Assembly: GCF_050958605.1 (NCBI RefSeq)
Contig: NZ_JBJHDO010000003.1
Coordinates: 1 to 64,000, forward strand
Origin: G016756615 sp050958605
GTDB taxonomy: Bacteria > Pseudomonadota > Alphaproteobacteria > Rhizobiales > Rhizobiaceae
Direction of reading: 5' to 3'
Length of the DNA stretch: 64,000 nucleotides
In this document: one piece after another, positions 1 to 9,425 of the stretch
Layout of the letters: each line of letters opens with the position of its first letter
Position numbering within the stretch: position 1 is the first letter of the stretch
The notes under the pieces: model-generated
The model's input: only the letters and a program-made list of their open reading frames with translations
Told to the model about the DNA's origin: nothing
The model's database searches: none
Program-made: the position numbers and the translations under genes

Positions 1-70
1 ACCTCATACAAGGGGTGTTCCAGAGACCGCCGACGATCCGTGAGATGTGTGAATGTCGTAGCCGTAAAGC

Positions 71-99
71 GGGGAGAGATGTCCGGCAGGACAGTGAGG
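71..99. repeat. Short intergenic palindromic repeat (TGTCC-GGCA-GGACA core)
   Basis: A perfect 5-bp inverted repeat with a GGCA loop lies at 80-93, flanked on both sides by G-rich runs (GGGGAGAGA and GTGAGGGG). The same 14-bp core recurs at 6194-6207 in this window, and GTCGTAG is also near both copies. From memory, intergenic palindromes of this kind (TGTCCTGCCGGACA within C-rich flanks on the opposite strand) are abundant in Mesorhizobium. Bases 1-187 hold no other feature I can support. Confidence 0.6.
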
Positions 100-187
100 G
101 GCTACTCGCGACCGGTCAAAAATCAACGCCCATGACATTAGGCGAGGCAGCTTGCGGCGGGAGTTGCAACGCGAGGCGTGACCGCCC

Positions 188-1054
188 CTAGCGGCCGCCG
201 CCGCTGGCGGCAACGCCGTTCCCGCCTCCGTCGCCCAGGCCGCGGTCTCCCTGGCTCAGAATGTCTTCCGCCAAAGCGATAGCGGTGCGCCGATCAGCTT
301 CCGGTGCGACGGCGAAAGCCTCCTCCTGCATGTTGCGGATCCAAACCCGGTCCGCCGAATCGGCCCGCTCGAGCGCAGCCGTCATCATGGCGAGGCCCCG
401 CACCATCTTGCCGCTCTGGAAAAGCAGATGACCGAGCGTGGCCTGCGCGCCAGCATGGCCTTTCTCGGCGGCGAGCTGAAGCCACCGGCCGGCCTGCCTG
501 ACGCTGGCCTTCACACCACCCTCGCCCCTGAGGAACATCTTGCCCATTTCGAACTGGGCGGTCGGATTCCGATAATTGGCGGCGGCGCGCATGTAATACT
601 CCTGCGCCGTGACGGGATCGGCGGCGACCGGGCTGCCGGGAATTCCCTTCTTCAGATATGCGCCAAGGGCGACAAGCGCGTCCGAGACATAACTTTCTTC
701 AGGGCTGCCAGGCTCGACATCCTGCTGCGCGATCTCGGAGAAGAACTTGAAAGCTTCGTAGTCGTTGCGCGCGACACCGTCCCCTTCGGCATACATGCGG
801 GCAAGCTTCCAGGTTGCGCCAAGCTGCCCCTTCTCGGCCGCATATTTGTAAGCTTCGACGGCTTGTTCCTTATGGCCGCTCTTGTAGGCGGAAAAACCGA
901 AACGGAACACGTCCCACGGGCTGGATTGCTCCTTCACGCCGGTCTTGTCATCGAAGACCTTATCATCGAAAGCCAATGCCCTTCCCGTCCCGCCGACCGA
1001 AGCAGCGAGCGCAGTGGAAAACGCGGCAACACGTACGACTTCAGATATCCGCAT
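188..1054 (-). CDS. exoR: ExoR-like periplasmic Sel1/TPR regulator of exopolysaccharide synthesis
   Basis: A 288-residue protein with an N-terminal signal peptide (MRISEVVRVAAFSTALAAS...ALA) followed by Sel1-type TPR-like repeats, for example AVEAYKYAAEKGQLGATWKLA, then a repeat with AQFEMGKMFLRGEGG and one with GHAGAQATLGHLLF. Length, signal peptide, repeat arrangement and the tail motif MTAALERADSADRVWIRNMQEEAF match what I know of rhizobial ExoR, the periplasmic inhibitor of the ExoS-ChvI two-component system controlling succinoglycan, motility and symbiosis. The chosen Met starts the signal peptide; the frame stays open upstream into the 3' end of ilvD. The gene overlaps the ilvD stop by 14 bp on the same strand, so the two are probably co-transcribed. 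The C-terminus is Gly-rich. Confidence 0.88.
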   Translation of the reverse strand: MRISEVVRVAAFSTALAASVGGTGRALAFDDKVFDDKTGVKEQSSPWDVFRFGFSAYKSGHKEQAVEAYKYAAEKGQLGATWKLARMYAEGDGVARNDYEAFKFFSEIAQQDVEPGSPEESYVSDALVALGAYLKKGIPGSPVAADPVTAQEYYMRAAANYRNPTAQFEMGKMFLRGEGGVKASVRQAGRWLQLAAEKGHAGAQATLGHLLFQSGKMVRGLAMMTAALERADSADRVWIRNMQEEAFAVAPEADRRTAIALAEDILSQGDRGLGDGGGNGVAASGGGR

Positions 1055-2765
1055 AGCAGTGTGTTTCTTTGGCGCCGCCCGGATGGGTGACGGCCCCATC
1101 GCGGGCCGGCCCGACCGTTTGTGCGTATTTCCAGAGAGCGCCCGACTGGTAGTCCGTCGCTCGCGGTTTCCATTTCTTTGCCCGTGCCGCCAGCTCGGCA
1201 TCCGTCAGTTCGACGTTCAACGTTCCGTTGACGGCGTCGATGGCGATGACGTCGCCGTCCTTCAGCAATCCGATCGGGCCGCCGCCGGCCGCCTCCGGCC
1301 CGACATGGCCGATGCAGAAGCCGCGCGTTGCCCCCGAGAACCGCCCATCGGTAATCAAGGCCACCTTGTTTCCCATGCCTTGTCCGTAGAGAGCGGCGGT
1401 CGTCGCCAGCATCTCACGCATGCCGGGTCCGCCACGCGGACCTTCGTAGCGGATGACGAGAACCTCGCCTTCCCGGTAATCGCGGTTCGTGACCGCTTCG
1501 AAACACTCTTCTTCGCTGTCGAAACAGCGCGCCGGTCCCTTGAATTGAAGCACCGACATACCCGCAACCTTCACGATCGCACCTTCGGGGGCCAGATTGC
1601 CCTTGAGGCCGACCACTCCGCCAGTCGTGGTTATCGGCAAATTCGCCGGACGCACCACGTCCTGATGCTCGTTCCAGGAAACATGGTCCATGTTTTCGGC
1701 CAAAGTGCGGCCGGTCACCGTGAGGCAATCGCCATGGAGATAGCCATGCTCCAGAAGCGTCTTCATCAGGAGCGGAATGCCCCCCGCCTCGAACATGTCC
1801 TTGGCCACATACCTGCCGCCGGGCTTCAGGTCCGCGATGTACGGCGTCTTTTCGAAAATGGATGCCACGTCGAAAAGGTCGAACTTGATGCCGGCCTCGT
1901 GGGCGATCGCGGGCAGATGCAGCGCCGCATTGGTCGAGCCGCCCGTCGCGGAAACGACGGCCGCCGCGTTCTCGAGCGCCTGGCGGGTGACGATGTCGCG
2001 CGGACGGATGTTCCTGGCGATCAGCTCCATGACCTTCTCGCCGCTGGCGAAATTGAAGCGATCGCGCATCTCATACGGCGCAGGCGCGCCACAGGAGTAT
2101 GGCAAGGCGAGACCGATAGCCTCGGCCACCGTGGCCATGGTGTTGGCGGTGAACTGGGCGCCGCACGACCCCGCGGACGGGCAGGCCGCCTGCTCGATCT
2201 CAAGGAGGTCGTCGTCGCTGATCGCGCCGACCGAATGCTGTCCAACGGCTTCGAACACGTCCTGCACCGTGATCTGCCGGCCGCGATATGTGCCGGGAAG
2301 GATCGAGCCGCCATAGATGAAGATCGACGGCACGTTGAGGCGGACCATGGCCATCATCATGCCGGGCAGCGACTTGTCGCAACCGGCGAGGCCGACCAAG
2401 CCGTCATAGCAATGGCCGCGCATGGTGAGCTCGACCGAATCGGCGATCACGTCTCGCGACACGAGCGACGACTTCATGCCCTGATGGCCCATCGCGATTC
2501 CGTCGGTAACGGTGATGGTGCAGAATTCGCGCGGCGTCCCGTTGGCGGCGGCTACCCCCTTCTTGACTACCTGCGCCTGCCGCATCAGCGAGATATTGCA
2601 GGGCGCCGCTTCGTTCCAGCAACTCGCGACCCCGACGAGCGGCTGGGCGATCTCCTGTGTGGAAAGGCCCATCGCATAAAGATACGAGCGATGCGGAGCG
2701 CGGGCCGGACCCTCGGTCACGTGTCGGCTCGGCAACCTGGCCTTTGAGATAGCTTTAGTGTCCAT
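1041..2765 (-). CDS. ilvD: Dihydroxy-acid dehydratase
   Basis: A 574-residue enzyme that dehydrates 2,3-dihydroxy-isovalerate and 2,3-dihydroxy-3-methylvalerate in valine, isoleucine and pantothenate synthesis. The three expected cluster cysteines are visible in SCWNEAAPCN, GLAGCDKSLPG and ACPSAGSCGAQFTANTM. The C-terminal half has GPRGGPGMREML and ALITDGRFSGATRGFCIGH, both characteristic of IlvD/Edd enzymes. The length fits the [2Fe-2S] subgroup. The start is preceded by AGGGAAGAAG and a small GC hairpin (2776-2790 on the plus strand). Its stop lies inside the beginning of exoR. Confidence 0.96.
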   Translation of the reverse strand: MDTKAISKARLPSRHVTEGPARAPHRSYLYAMGLSTQEIAQPLVGVASCWNEAAPCNISLMRQAQVVKKGVAAANGTPREFCTITVTDGIAMGHQGMKSSLVSRDVIADSVELTMRGHCYDGLVGLAGCDKSLPGMMMAMVRLNVPSIFIYGGSILPGTYRGRQITVQDVFEAVGQHSVGAISDDDLLEIEQAACPSAGSCGAQFTANTMATVAEAIGLALPYSCGAPAPYEMRDRFNFASGEKVMELIARNIRPRDIVTRQALENAAAVVSATGGSTNAALHLPAIAHEAGIKFDLFDVASIFEKTPYIADLKPGGRYVAKDMFEAGGIPLLMKTLLEHGYLHGDCLTVTGRTLAENMDHVSWNEHQDVVRPANLPITTTGGVVGLKGNLAPEGAIVKVAGMSVLQFKGPARCFDSEEECFEAVTNRDYREGEVLVIRYEGPRGGPGMREMLATTAALYGQGMGNKVALITDGRFSGATRGFCIGHVGPEAAGGGPIGLLKDGDVIAIDAVNGTLNVELTDAELAARAKKWKPRATDYQSGALWKYAQTVGPARDGAVTHPGGAKETHCYADI

Positions 2766-2961
2766 CTTCTTCCCTGCCGCGGGACGCGGCTTCTTCGTCG
2801 GGTGCGCCCCCTCAGGTGCCCGCTCGAAGACATCTTTCGGGGTGCGCCGGGTTTATGGCGGGAAGTAGGCAAACTCTTCCGCGCTCTCCATAACGCGAAG
2901 CTTCTTGAGAGAGTGTTGCCGAATCGTCACTGAGCACGCCGGGCGATATCCCAGGCGGTCT

Positions 2962-3014
2962 GCCGAGATTTGACTTACCCCGCCCGCGGTCGCGGAAGCC
3001 CAGGAAATCTCGGC
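2962..3014. repeat. Large inverted repeat in the ilvD-valS intergenic gap
   Basis: The perfect 10-bp arms GCCGAGATTT (2962-2971) and AAATCTCGGC (3005-3014) are separated by 33 bases that are themselves GC-rich. It sits about 200 bp upstream of the ilvD start and 240 bp past the valS stop. It could be a leader hairpin for ilvD or a terminator region for valS; no T-run follows. The rest of the 2766-3251 gap shows no convincing gene. Confidence 0.4.
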
Positions 3015-3251
3015 CCGATGCCCGGAGCGTTTCGTTCATCTCGACAGTTGGATGCAGGAAGGCGCCTATACCTTTGTCTTCGCAGCATTTTCATGAGGCC
3101 ATGTGTACGCACACGGCTGCCGAGGGCCACCGTCCATCCGGAGGCGGCTACCGTCCGACCTTCAGGTTTGCGGAGACCCCGCGCGCAGGTGTTCGGACCG
3201 CGGACACCGCCCGGCACAAATTCTGGAAGTGCGAAATCGCAAGCGGAAGCG

Positions 3252-6035
3252 TCAGCCGGCCTCTTCGACCCGGGAAAGAGCCGTCTTCAGCTTCAGTGCG
3301 GCCTCCTGGAATTCGGCGAGCTTGTCACGCTCGGCCGCTACCACCTCTTCGGCCGCCTTCGCGACGAACTGAGGATTGGAGAGCTTTTTCTCGATTCTGC
3401 CGATCTCACCTGAAACCTTGTCGAGTTCCTTCTTCAACCGGGTAGCTTCGGCGGCGAGATCGATCAGGCTGCCGAGCGGGAGGCAGGCCGTAGCCTCGCC
3501 GACGACGATTTGCGCCGAGCCTTTCGGCGCCTCCCCGGCATGGCTGATCTCGCCAATGCGGGCCAGCCGCTGGATCGCCGAGACGTGCCGTTCAAGTCGG
3601 TCCCGGGTCACGGCATTCGCGTCCACCATGACCAGGGGCGCAGTCGCCGCCGGGGGAACATTCATCTCGGCGCGGACGGAGCGGATGCCTGAAACCAGAT
3701 CGACGAGCCAGTTAATCTCCGATGCGGCTTCGGCGTCCTCGAAGCGCGGCGCCGGCCAGGCAGCGTGGCAAAGGAGGGAGGAGCGCTCCCCGCCTTCGCC
3801 GGCCGTGCGCGCCCACAGCTCCTCCGTCATGAACGGCATGAAGGGATGGAGCAGCTTGTAGATTTCATCCAGCACGAAGGCCGCGACCGCCTGGCTTTCG
3901 GCCCTGGCCGCCTCGTCCTCTCCCGAGAACACCGGCTTCAGCAGCTCCAGATACCAGTCGCAGAAGAGATTCCATACGAAGCGATATGCAGCCCCCGCCG
4001 CCTCGTTGAAGCGATAGGAGGTGATGCCTTCTGTGATCTCCTTCGATGCGCGCGTCAGCTCGGTCAGTATCCAGCGATTGATCGTGAGCCTGGCGTCGAT
4101 CAGCGGGAAGTCGTCGTTGCGGGCGACGCCGTTCATCTGCGCGAAGCGCGTAGCATTCCACAGCTTGGTACCGAAATTGCGATAGCCGGCGACCCGAGCC
4201 GGATCGAGCTTCACGTCCCTGCCCTGGGCCGCCATGATCGCCAAGGTGAAACGAAGCGCATCCGCCCCGTATTCGTCGATCAATTCGAGCGGATCGATGA
4301 CGTTGCCCTTCGACTTCGACATCTTGGCGCCGTTCTTGTCCCGCACCAGGGCGTGCACGTAGACCGTGTCGAACGGCTCCTGCTCCAGGAAGTGCAGGCC
4401 CATCATCATCATGCGGGCGACCCAGAAGAAGATGATATCGAAGCCGGTGACCAGCACGCTGGTCGGATAATAGGTCTTCAGCTCAGGCGCCTCGTCCGGC
4501 CAGCCGAGCGTGGAGAACGGCCAAAGCGCCGAGGAGAACCAAGTGTCCAGCACGTCCTCGTCGCGCGTCAGGATGTTGCCGGGTTCGAAATTCTCGAGCT
4601 GGTCCTCGACCCATGCTTTCCACGGTCCGTCGAGAGCAAGGTAATATTCGACCGCGGCGTCGAGGGCCTCCTCTTCCGTCTTCTCGACGAAGACATGGCC
4701 GTCCGGCCCATACCACGCCGGGATCTGGTGTCCCCACCACAGCTGACGCGAGACACACCACGGCTGGATGTTTTTCATCCATTCGAAGTAGGTCTTCTCC
4801 CAGTTCTTGGGAACGAATTTGGTGCGTCCCTCGCGCACCGAAGCAATCGCGGGCTTGGCGAGCTCGGCGGCGTTGACATACCACTGGTCGGTGAGGAACG
4901 GCTCGATCGGCACGCCGCTCCGGTCGCCATGCGGAACGGCATGGCGGTGCGGCTCGACCTTGGCAAGGTAGCCGCCGGCTTCCATCATCTCCACGATCTT
5001 CTTGCGGGCAGCAAAGCGATCGAGCCCATGCAGGGCGGCAAGGGTTTCCTCAAGTTGCGAGTCGACCTTAAGTCCCGCCAGGAAGTCCTCGTTTTCCCTA
5101 AGGGTTATGGCGGCCTCTGTGGTCAGGATGTTAATGGCCGGCAGGCGGTGTCGCTTGCCAACCTCGAAGTCGTTGAAATCATGCGCAGGCGTGATCTTGA
5201 CGGCGCCGGTTCCCTTCTCCGGGTCGGAATACTCGTCGGCGACGACGGGGATCCGTCGTCCCACCAGCGGCAGTATGAGGTTGCGGCCGATCAGATGAAG
5301 GTACCGCTCGTCCTCGGGATGCACCGCAACGCCTGTGTCCCCAAGCATGGTCTCGGGCCGCGTCGTTGCGACGGTGATGAAGGTGGTCGGGTTTTCCGGG
5401 TCGAAGGTTGCGCCTTCGAGCGGATAACGGAAGTGCCAGAGGTTCCCGTTGAGTTCCTGCTGCTCGACCTCGAGATCAGAGATGGCTGTCAGCAGCTTGG
5501 GATCCCAGTTCACAAGGCGCTTGTCCTTGTAGATCAATCCCTGCTTGTAGAGGGTGACGAAGACCTCGACGACCGCTTTCGACAGGCCTTCGTCCATCGT
5601 GAAGCGTTCCCGCGACCAGTCTGCGGAGGCGCCGAGGCGCCGCAACTGGTTGGAGATCATGCCGCCGGATTCGGCCTTCCACTCCCACACTTTCTGGACG
5701 AATTCGTCGCGACCGATATCCCGGCGATGGACTTGCCGCTCCATGAGGCGGCGCTCGACCACCATCTGCGTCGCAATACCGGCGTGATCCATGCCCGGCT
5801 GCCAGAGGACATTCTTGCCGCGCATGCGCTCGAACCGGACCATGATGTCCTGCAGCGTGTTGTTCAGCGCGTGGCCCATGTGCAGCGAGCCAGTGACATT
5901 GGGAGGCGGAATGACGATGCTGAAGGATTCGGCGCCTGGTTCGGCACCTGCGCCAGCCCTGAACGCGCCTGTCGCTTCCCAGGTCCGAGCGATCCGCGGT
6001 TCGATCGCTTTGGCATCGTAGGTCTTGTCAAGCAT
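3252..6035 (-). CDS. valS: Valyl-tRNA synthetase
   Basis: A 927-residue class I aminoacyl-tRNA synthetase charging tRNA-Val. The HIGH signature appears as HMGH at residues 52-55 within PPPNVTGSLHMGHALNNT, and KMSKS lies at 571-575. The editing domain lies between them (TTRPETMLGDTGVAVHPEDERY), and the C-terminal residues form the usual ValS coiled-coil arm (RLKKELDKVSGEIGRIEKKL). The start MLDKTYDAKAIEP is chosen because it matches family N-termini; 23 extra in-frame residues upstream look non-coding. The gene is single-copy in the window and transcribed with the popZ-tolC-pcm group. Confidence 0.97.
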   Translation of the reverse strand: MLDKTYDAKAIEPRIARTWEATGAFRAGAGAEPGAESFSIVIPPPNVTGSLHMGHALNNTLQDIMVRFERMRGKNVLWQPGMDHAGIATQMVVERRLMERQVHRRDIGRDEFVQKVWEWKAESGGMISNQLRRLGASADWSRERFTMDEGLSKAVVEVFVTLYKQGLIYKDKRLVNWDPKLLTAISDLEVEQQELNGNLWHFRYPLEGATFDPENPTTFITVATTRPETMLGDTGVAVHPEDERYLHLIGRNLILPLVGRRIPVVADEYSDPEKGTGAVKITPAHDFNDFEVGKRHRLPAINILTTEAAITLRENEDFLAGLKVDSQLEETLAALHGLDRFAARKKIVEMMEAGGYLAKVEPHRHAVPHGDRSGVPIEPFLTDQWYVNAAELAKPAIASVREGRTKFVPKNWEKTYFEWMKNIQPWCVSRQLWWGHQIPAWYGPDGHVFVEKTEEEALDAAVEYYLALDGPWKAWVEDQLENFEPGNILTRDEDVLDTWFSSALWPFSTLGWPDEAPELKTYYPTSVLVTGFDIIFFWVARMMMMGLHFLEQEPFDTVYVHALVRDKNGAKMSKSKGNVIDPLELIDEYGADALRFTLAIMAAQGRDVKLDPARVAGYRNFGTKLWNATRFAQMNGVARNDDFPLIDARLTINRWILTELTRASKEITEGITSYRFNEAAGAAYRFVWNLFCDWYLELLKPVFSGEDEAARAESQAVAAFVLDEIYKLLHPFMPFMTEELWARTAGEGGERSSLLCHAAWPAPRFEDAEAASEINWLVDLVSGIRSVRAEMNVPPAATAPLVMVDANAVTRDRLERHVSAIQRLARIGEISHAGEAPKGSAQIVVGEATACLPLGSLIDLAAEATRLKKELDKVSGEIGRIEKKLSNPQFVAKAAEEVVAAERDKLAEFQEAALKLKTALSRVEEAG

Positions 6036-6175
6036 GGGGGTTTTCCGCAACTGGGGGAAATTGTCGACTGGCTGTAAACCGGATGGGTCGGCGCGAGTCA
6101 ACAAGGCGCGTCGATCACGCCTCGCAGTCGGAGGGCCTGTACGCGAATAACCGCATCCTTATAGTTGATAGGCTG

Positions 6176-6225
6176 CGCCCTACGACCCCCCTCTGTCCGG
6201 CAGGACAGAGAGGTGTCGTAGGGCG
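6176..6225. repeat. Nested intergenic palindrome (TGTCC-GGCA-GGACA core with 11-bp outer arms)
   Basis: The outer arms CGCCCTACGAC (6176-6186) and GTCGTAGGGCG (6215-6225) enclose inner arms CTCTGTCC (6191-6198) and GGACAGAG (6203-6210) with a GGCA loop. The whole 50-bp unit can fold as a near-continuous cruciform. It lies between the popZ-like stop and valS. It shares its core with the repeat at 71-99, so this is a dispersed repeat family; it may also serve as a transcription end for the popZ-like gene. Confidence 0.7.
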
Positions 6226-6248
6226 TGGATTCGTCGAAGCGATCCGGC

Positions 6249-6953
6249 TTACCCTCCGCGCGCGACGCGCTCGATCTCTTCGCGAACGAGACGCTCGACC
6301 AGGGTCGGCAGGTTGTTGTCCAGCCAGTCCTGCAGCATTGGCCGCAGCATTTCTTCGGCCATCTCGTCGAAGCTTTTACGCCGGCTCGCGGCGAAAGCTT
6401 CGGAAAGCTCGCTGAACGCAGCCGCGACCTGCCGCCCTGGCTGTTCGGAGATGATAGCAGGCCGCGAGGCCTGGAGCGAACGCGGCTCAGCCGGCGCGGC
6501 CGCAGGCTCGCCTCCTTCGACAGGAGCGTCTGGGGCCTGTTGCATGGCCTCGCCTGCCACCGGCTCGACGTTGAGCTCACTGGCAGCCGCTTGCCGAGTG
6601 CTGAAGGCTTTCTCGGTGCGCTCGCTCGACGACAGAGCGCCGAAGGGCTCGTCGTCAGGCTTAGCTTCCCCTGCCATTTGCTCTTTAACCTCGCCCAACG
6701 TGGCCGCGGCGTCGGCCAGCGCGCTCTCGGCAAGCCGTAATGCGGGATCGCGCTCCGCTCTGCCGCGCAACTCTGCCCTGAAGGCATCGACCTCGATGAC
6801 TGCGCCTTCGCTGCGCTCGCCTGGGTGGTCGAGCCGCTGCAAACCATCGCCGGGCTTCCGCCCAACCTGATCGCTATCCTCAATGATCCGACGGATGGAT
6901 GCGAGGATCTCTTCCATCGAAGGTTCGCGCTGCGCGCTGCTTGCCTGTGCCAT
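6249..6953 (-). CDS. popZ: PopZ-like polar organising protein (DUF2497)
   Basis: A 234-residue acidic, low-complexity protein. The N-terminus carries EPSMEEILASIRRIIEDSD and the C-terminus carries EEMLRPMLQDWLDNNLPTLV followed by ERLVREEIERVARG. These are the two conserved segments of the DUF2497/PopZ family, separated by a Pro/Ala/Glu-rich linker. PopZ forms cytoplasmic polar condensates that tether the chromosome origin and cell-cycle factors in Caulobacter and polar-growing rhizobia. The Met at 6953 is chosen because AAGGGCGGCGG precedes it; an upstream Met at 6992 is possible. It lies between tolC and valS on the same strand, an order I recall as common in Rhizobiales. Confidence 0.85.
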   Translation of the reverse strand: MAQASSAQREPSMEEILASIRRIIEDSDQVGRKPGDGLQRLDHPGERSEGAVIEVDAFRAELRGRAERDPALRLAESALADAAATLGEVKEQMAGEAKPDDEPFGALSSSERTEKAFSTRQAAASELNVEPVAGEAMQQAPDAPVEGGEPAAAPAEPRSLQASRPAIISEQPGRQVAAAFSELSEAFAASRRKSFDEMAEEMLRPMLQDWLDNNLPTLVERLVREEIERVARGG

Positions 6954-7106
6954 CGTCACATCCGCCGCCCTTGTGACCTGATTGCCGCTCATAGCGTTTG
7001 CCGGAAAGTGGTTCCGAATCAAACATTAGGGTAGCGGAGCACGGCCTTCGATAGAATCCCCCGGCAGGGAGGCCGCGCGCTTTCACACAGCAAATTGATT
7101 TTGGCG

Positions 7107-8498
7107 TCAGCGGCCGTCGGGGGTCCTCAGCCCAAACCACTTGTCCTTGACGGCGTTGTAGTGCTCTTTCGGCTCGTATTCCTCGACCGCCAAGCCGACC
7201 TTGCCGGCCGAAAGACGACCGACCGTGCCCAGGATCGCGTAGCTTGCCACTACGACGTCACGCTCGGTGGATGCCAGGTTGATCTGGGCGCCGATCACGT
7301 CGGCCTGGGCATTGAGCACGTCGAGCGTCGTGCGCTGACCGACGTTGCGTTCCTCGATCACGCCGTTGAGGGCTAGGCGGGAAGCAGAAACCACGGCCCG
7401 ATTGGCAACCGTTGCCTCCTGCGCAGCGACGAACTGGCTCCACGCCGAGGCGACATTCGAACGGACCTGGTCACGCGCCACGTCCACCTGGATGCGCGCC
7501 TCTCCAAGCTGCTCCTTAGTCTGACGGACCTGTGCCGCGACGCGCCCACCCTGATAGAGCGGCACCGTCAGCGTCGCTCCGATATTCGCCGAATCGCTTT
7601 GACCCGAACCGCCGCCTGACAGCGATTCGAGTGCGCCCACGTCTGGCGAGATGTTCCGATTGGTGCGGGAAACACCGACCGAGGCGCTCAACTGCGGCAG
7701 CAACTGTCCTTCAGTCGATTTCACCTGGAAAGCGATTGCGTCAACCAAGTGCTCAGAAGCGAGGATGGCCGGATGCTGCGTCTCGGCCAGGGTAAAAGCC
7801 TGATCCAGGGATTTCGGCAGATTCTTTGCCGGGCCGGGAGGCGTGAGTTGACCAGGCGCCTCGCCTATGACGCGGCGGTAGATCGCCTCGCTCGTAAGTG
7901 CCTGGGCGCGGGCGGAGGACAATTGCGACACGGCCAGCGAGCGGTCGGCCTCGGCCTGGGCAACGTCGGTACGTGTGCCCTCGCCGACATCGAAGCGTGA
8001 CCTTGCCGCTCGCACCTGCTCTTCCAGGAACTCGAGATTGCTCTGGCGTAGCCTCACGATCTGTCGGTCGCGAATGACGTCCATATACGCCGTCGCAGCG
8101 TCGATCAGCACCGTTTGCTCGGTATTTCGCAAACTCTCTCTCGAAGCGCGCACCTGCGATTCCGCGGCGCGGACGTTGTTCCTGGTCTGGAAGCCATCGA
8201 ACAGGGTTTGTTGGAGCTCGATGCCGTAGGTGCCAACGGTTATCCTTTGTGGAGACGTGACGCCGCTGGTCGATGTGTAGCTGCCTGAAGCGGTGGCCGC
8301 GATTCTCGGACGATAGCCGGACTTGGCGATCGCTACGCTCTCGTCCGTGGCGCGCAGGCCGGCACGGGTCGAGTTGAGCGTCGAATTAAGCTTGTAAGCC
8401 TTGGCCAGGGCGCCGGACAGGGTCTCGCCGAACGCCGGCGAAAGCGCCGTCGTAGCCAGAATTGCGGCGGCAAATAAACTTTTGCGCAATACCCTCAC
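7107..8498 (-). CDS. tolC: TolC family outer-membrane efflux/type I secretion channel
   Basis: A 463-residue protein with a signal peptide (MRVLRKSLFAAAILATTALSPAFG) and the duplicated outer-membrane efflux domain: long alpha-helical hairpins rich in Ala/Gln/Glu (SQVRASRESLRNTEQTVL; QVRQTKEQLGEARIQVDVA) and short beta segments. RTTLDVLNAQADVIGAQINL is the usual family signature near the second hairpin. It forms the trimeric outer-membrane duct for RND/ABC exporters or type I secretion. The upstream neighbour is pcm and the downstream one is popZ, same strand, with 170 bp before the start that could hold its promoter. Confidence 0.93.
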   Translation of the reverse strand: MRVLRKSLFAAAILATTALSPAFGETLSGALAKAYKLNSTLNSTRAGLRATDESVAIAKSGYRPRIAATASGSYTSTSGVTSPQRITVGTYGIELQQTLFDGFQTRNNVRAAESQVRASRESLRNTEQTVLIDAATAYMDVIRDRQIVRLRQSNLEFLEEQVRAARSRFDVGEGTRTDVAQAEADRSLAVSQLSSARAQALTSEAIYRRVIGEAPGQLTPPGPAKNLPKSLDQAFTLAETQHPAILASEHLVDAIAFQVKSTEGQLLPQLSASVGVSRTNRNISPDVGALESLSGGGSGQSDSANIGATLTVPLYQGGRVAAQVRQTKEQLGEARIQVDVARDQVRSNVASAWSQFVAAQEATVANRAVVSASRLALNGVIEERNVGQRTTLDVLNAQADVIGAQINLASTERDVVVASYAILGTVGRLSAGKVGLAVEEYEPKEHYNAVKDKWFGLRTPDGR

Positions 8499-8669
8499 GA
8501 TATACCCCTATCCAATTGGTGGAGCGGCTGCGCCGGCCCACCGTCAAACTCAGCCGACTGTAACTCTTCCGGCCATTCCGATTCCGGCCCTCCCCCTGGC
8601 CCTGAATCAGCAGACACCGTCGAAATTGCAACGCACCATGGATATGCGCGGATCGCAAGAGAATCGCGC

Positions 8670-9344
8670 TTAAAATTCGAACACCGGGGCCTTTTCGAAT
8701 CCCGGTAGTGGCTTTACTGCCGCATTAAAGCCCCTTCGGCCAGTCACGATACCGCTGTCCCTGACATACAGCTTGGCGACCCCGGCATTGCCGATACCCT
8801 CGACGGCGACCAACCTGCCGCCTTCCTTCAATTGGTCAAACAGCGCCTCGGGGATTTCGCCGACAGCGCCCTCGATCACGATCACGTCATAGGGCGCCTC
8901 GTCCGGGTAACCCTCCCGGAGCGCCCCCTGCACGACCGCGACATTGTCGTAGCCGAGCGACCCGAGCAACGAACCGGCCCGCTCAGCGAGCCCCGATTCG
9001 CTCTCCAGCGCGATCACCGATCCGGCAACCAGCGACAGGACCGCCGAGGAATAGCCCGTGCCGCAGCCGACATCGAGCACGACGTCTCCCTGCCTTACGT
9101 CGGCAAGTTGGAGCAGCTTGGCAAAAGGCGACGGTTCCATGAGGTAGCGGGCGCCGCCATCGGCGCTGGCCGGAGCGATCTCAATATCCTCGTCGATGTA
9201 GGCCAGGGCCCGGCGTCTGGCGTCGACGAAAGCCTCGCGCGGTACCGAACCCATGGCCGCGAGCAAGGGTTGGTTCGTCACGTCGGTTGTGCGCAACTGA
9301 CCATCGACCATTTTCGCGCGGTGTTGGGAAAAATCGGCGTTCAT
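8670..9344 (-). CDS. pcm: Protein-L-isoaspartate O-methyltransferase-like protein
   Basis: A 224-residue SAM-dependent methyltransferase of the PIMT family. Motif I is VLDVGCGTGYSSAVL, and the family substrate loop region RYLMEPSPFAKLLQLADV precedes it. IEGAVGEIPEALFDQLKEGG is the expected post-I region. In this rhizobial subgroup located next to tolC the true substrate is untested, so repair of isoaspartyl residues is inferred from family only. The start MNADFSQHRAKMVDGQLRT is conserved; the longer frame upstream runs through tRNA-Cys and cannot be coding. Confidence 0.88.
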   Translation of the reverse strand: MNADFSQHRAKMVDGQLRTTDVTNQPLLAAMGSVPREAFVDARRRALAYIDEDIEIAPASADGGARYLMEPSPFAKLLQLADVRQGDVVLDVGCGTGYSSAVLSLVAGSVIALESESGLAERAGSLLGSLGYDNVAVVQGALREGYPDEAPYDVIVIEGAVGEIPEALFDQLKEGGRLVAVEGIGNAGVAKLYVRDSGIVTGRRGFNAAVKPLPGFEKAPVFEF

Positions 9345-9425
9345 TCCTGTCGCCCAGCTTTTTCTACGCGCAACCGTGCGTATCAATCCGGGTAGAACAC
9401 CTTGATCGTCATTTGTTGCTGGGAT

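Noticed and set aside
945..2747. Long plus-strand reading frame of 600 codons opposite ilvD
   Set aside because: It is the antisense shadow of a well-conserved ilvD; its composition is His/Arg-rich and has no recognisable domain.
3765..6077. Long plus-strand frame of 770 codons opposite valS
   Set aside because: It is antisense to intact valS; long shadow frames are expected in GC-rich coding DNA.
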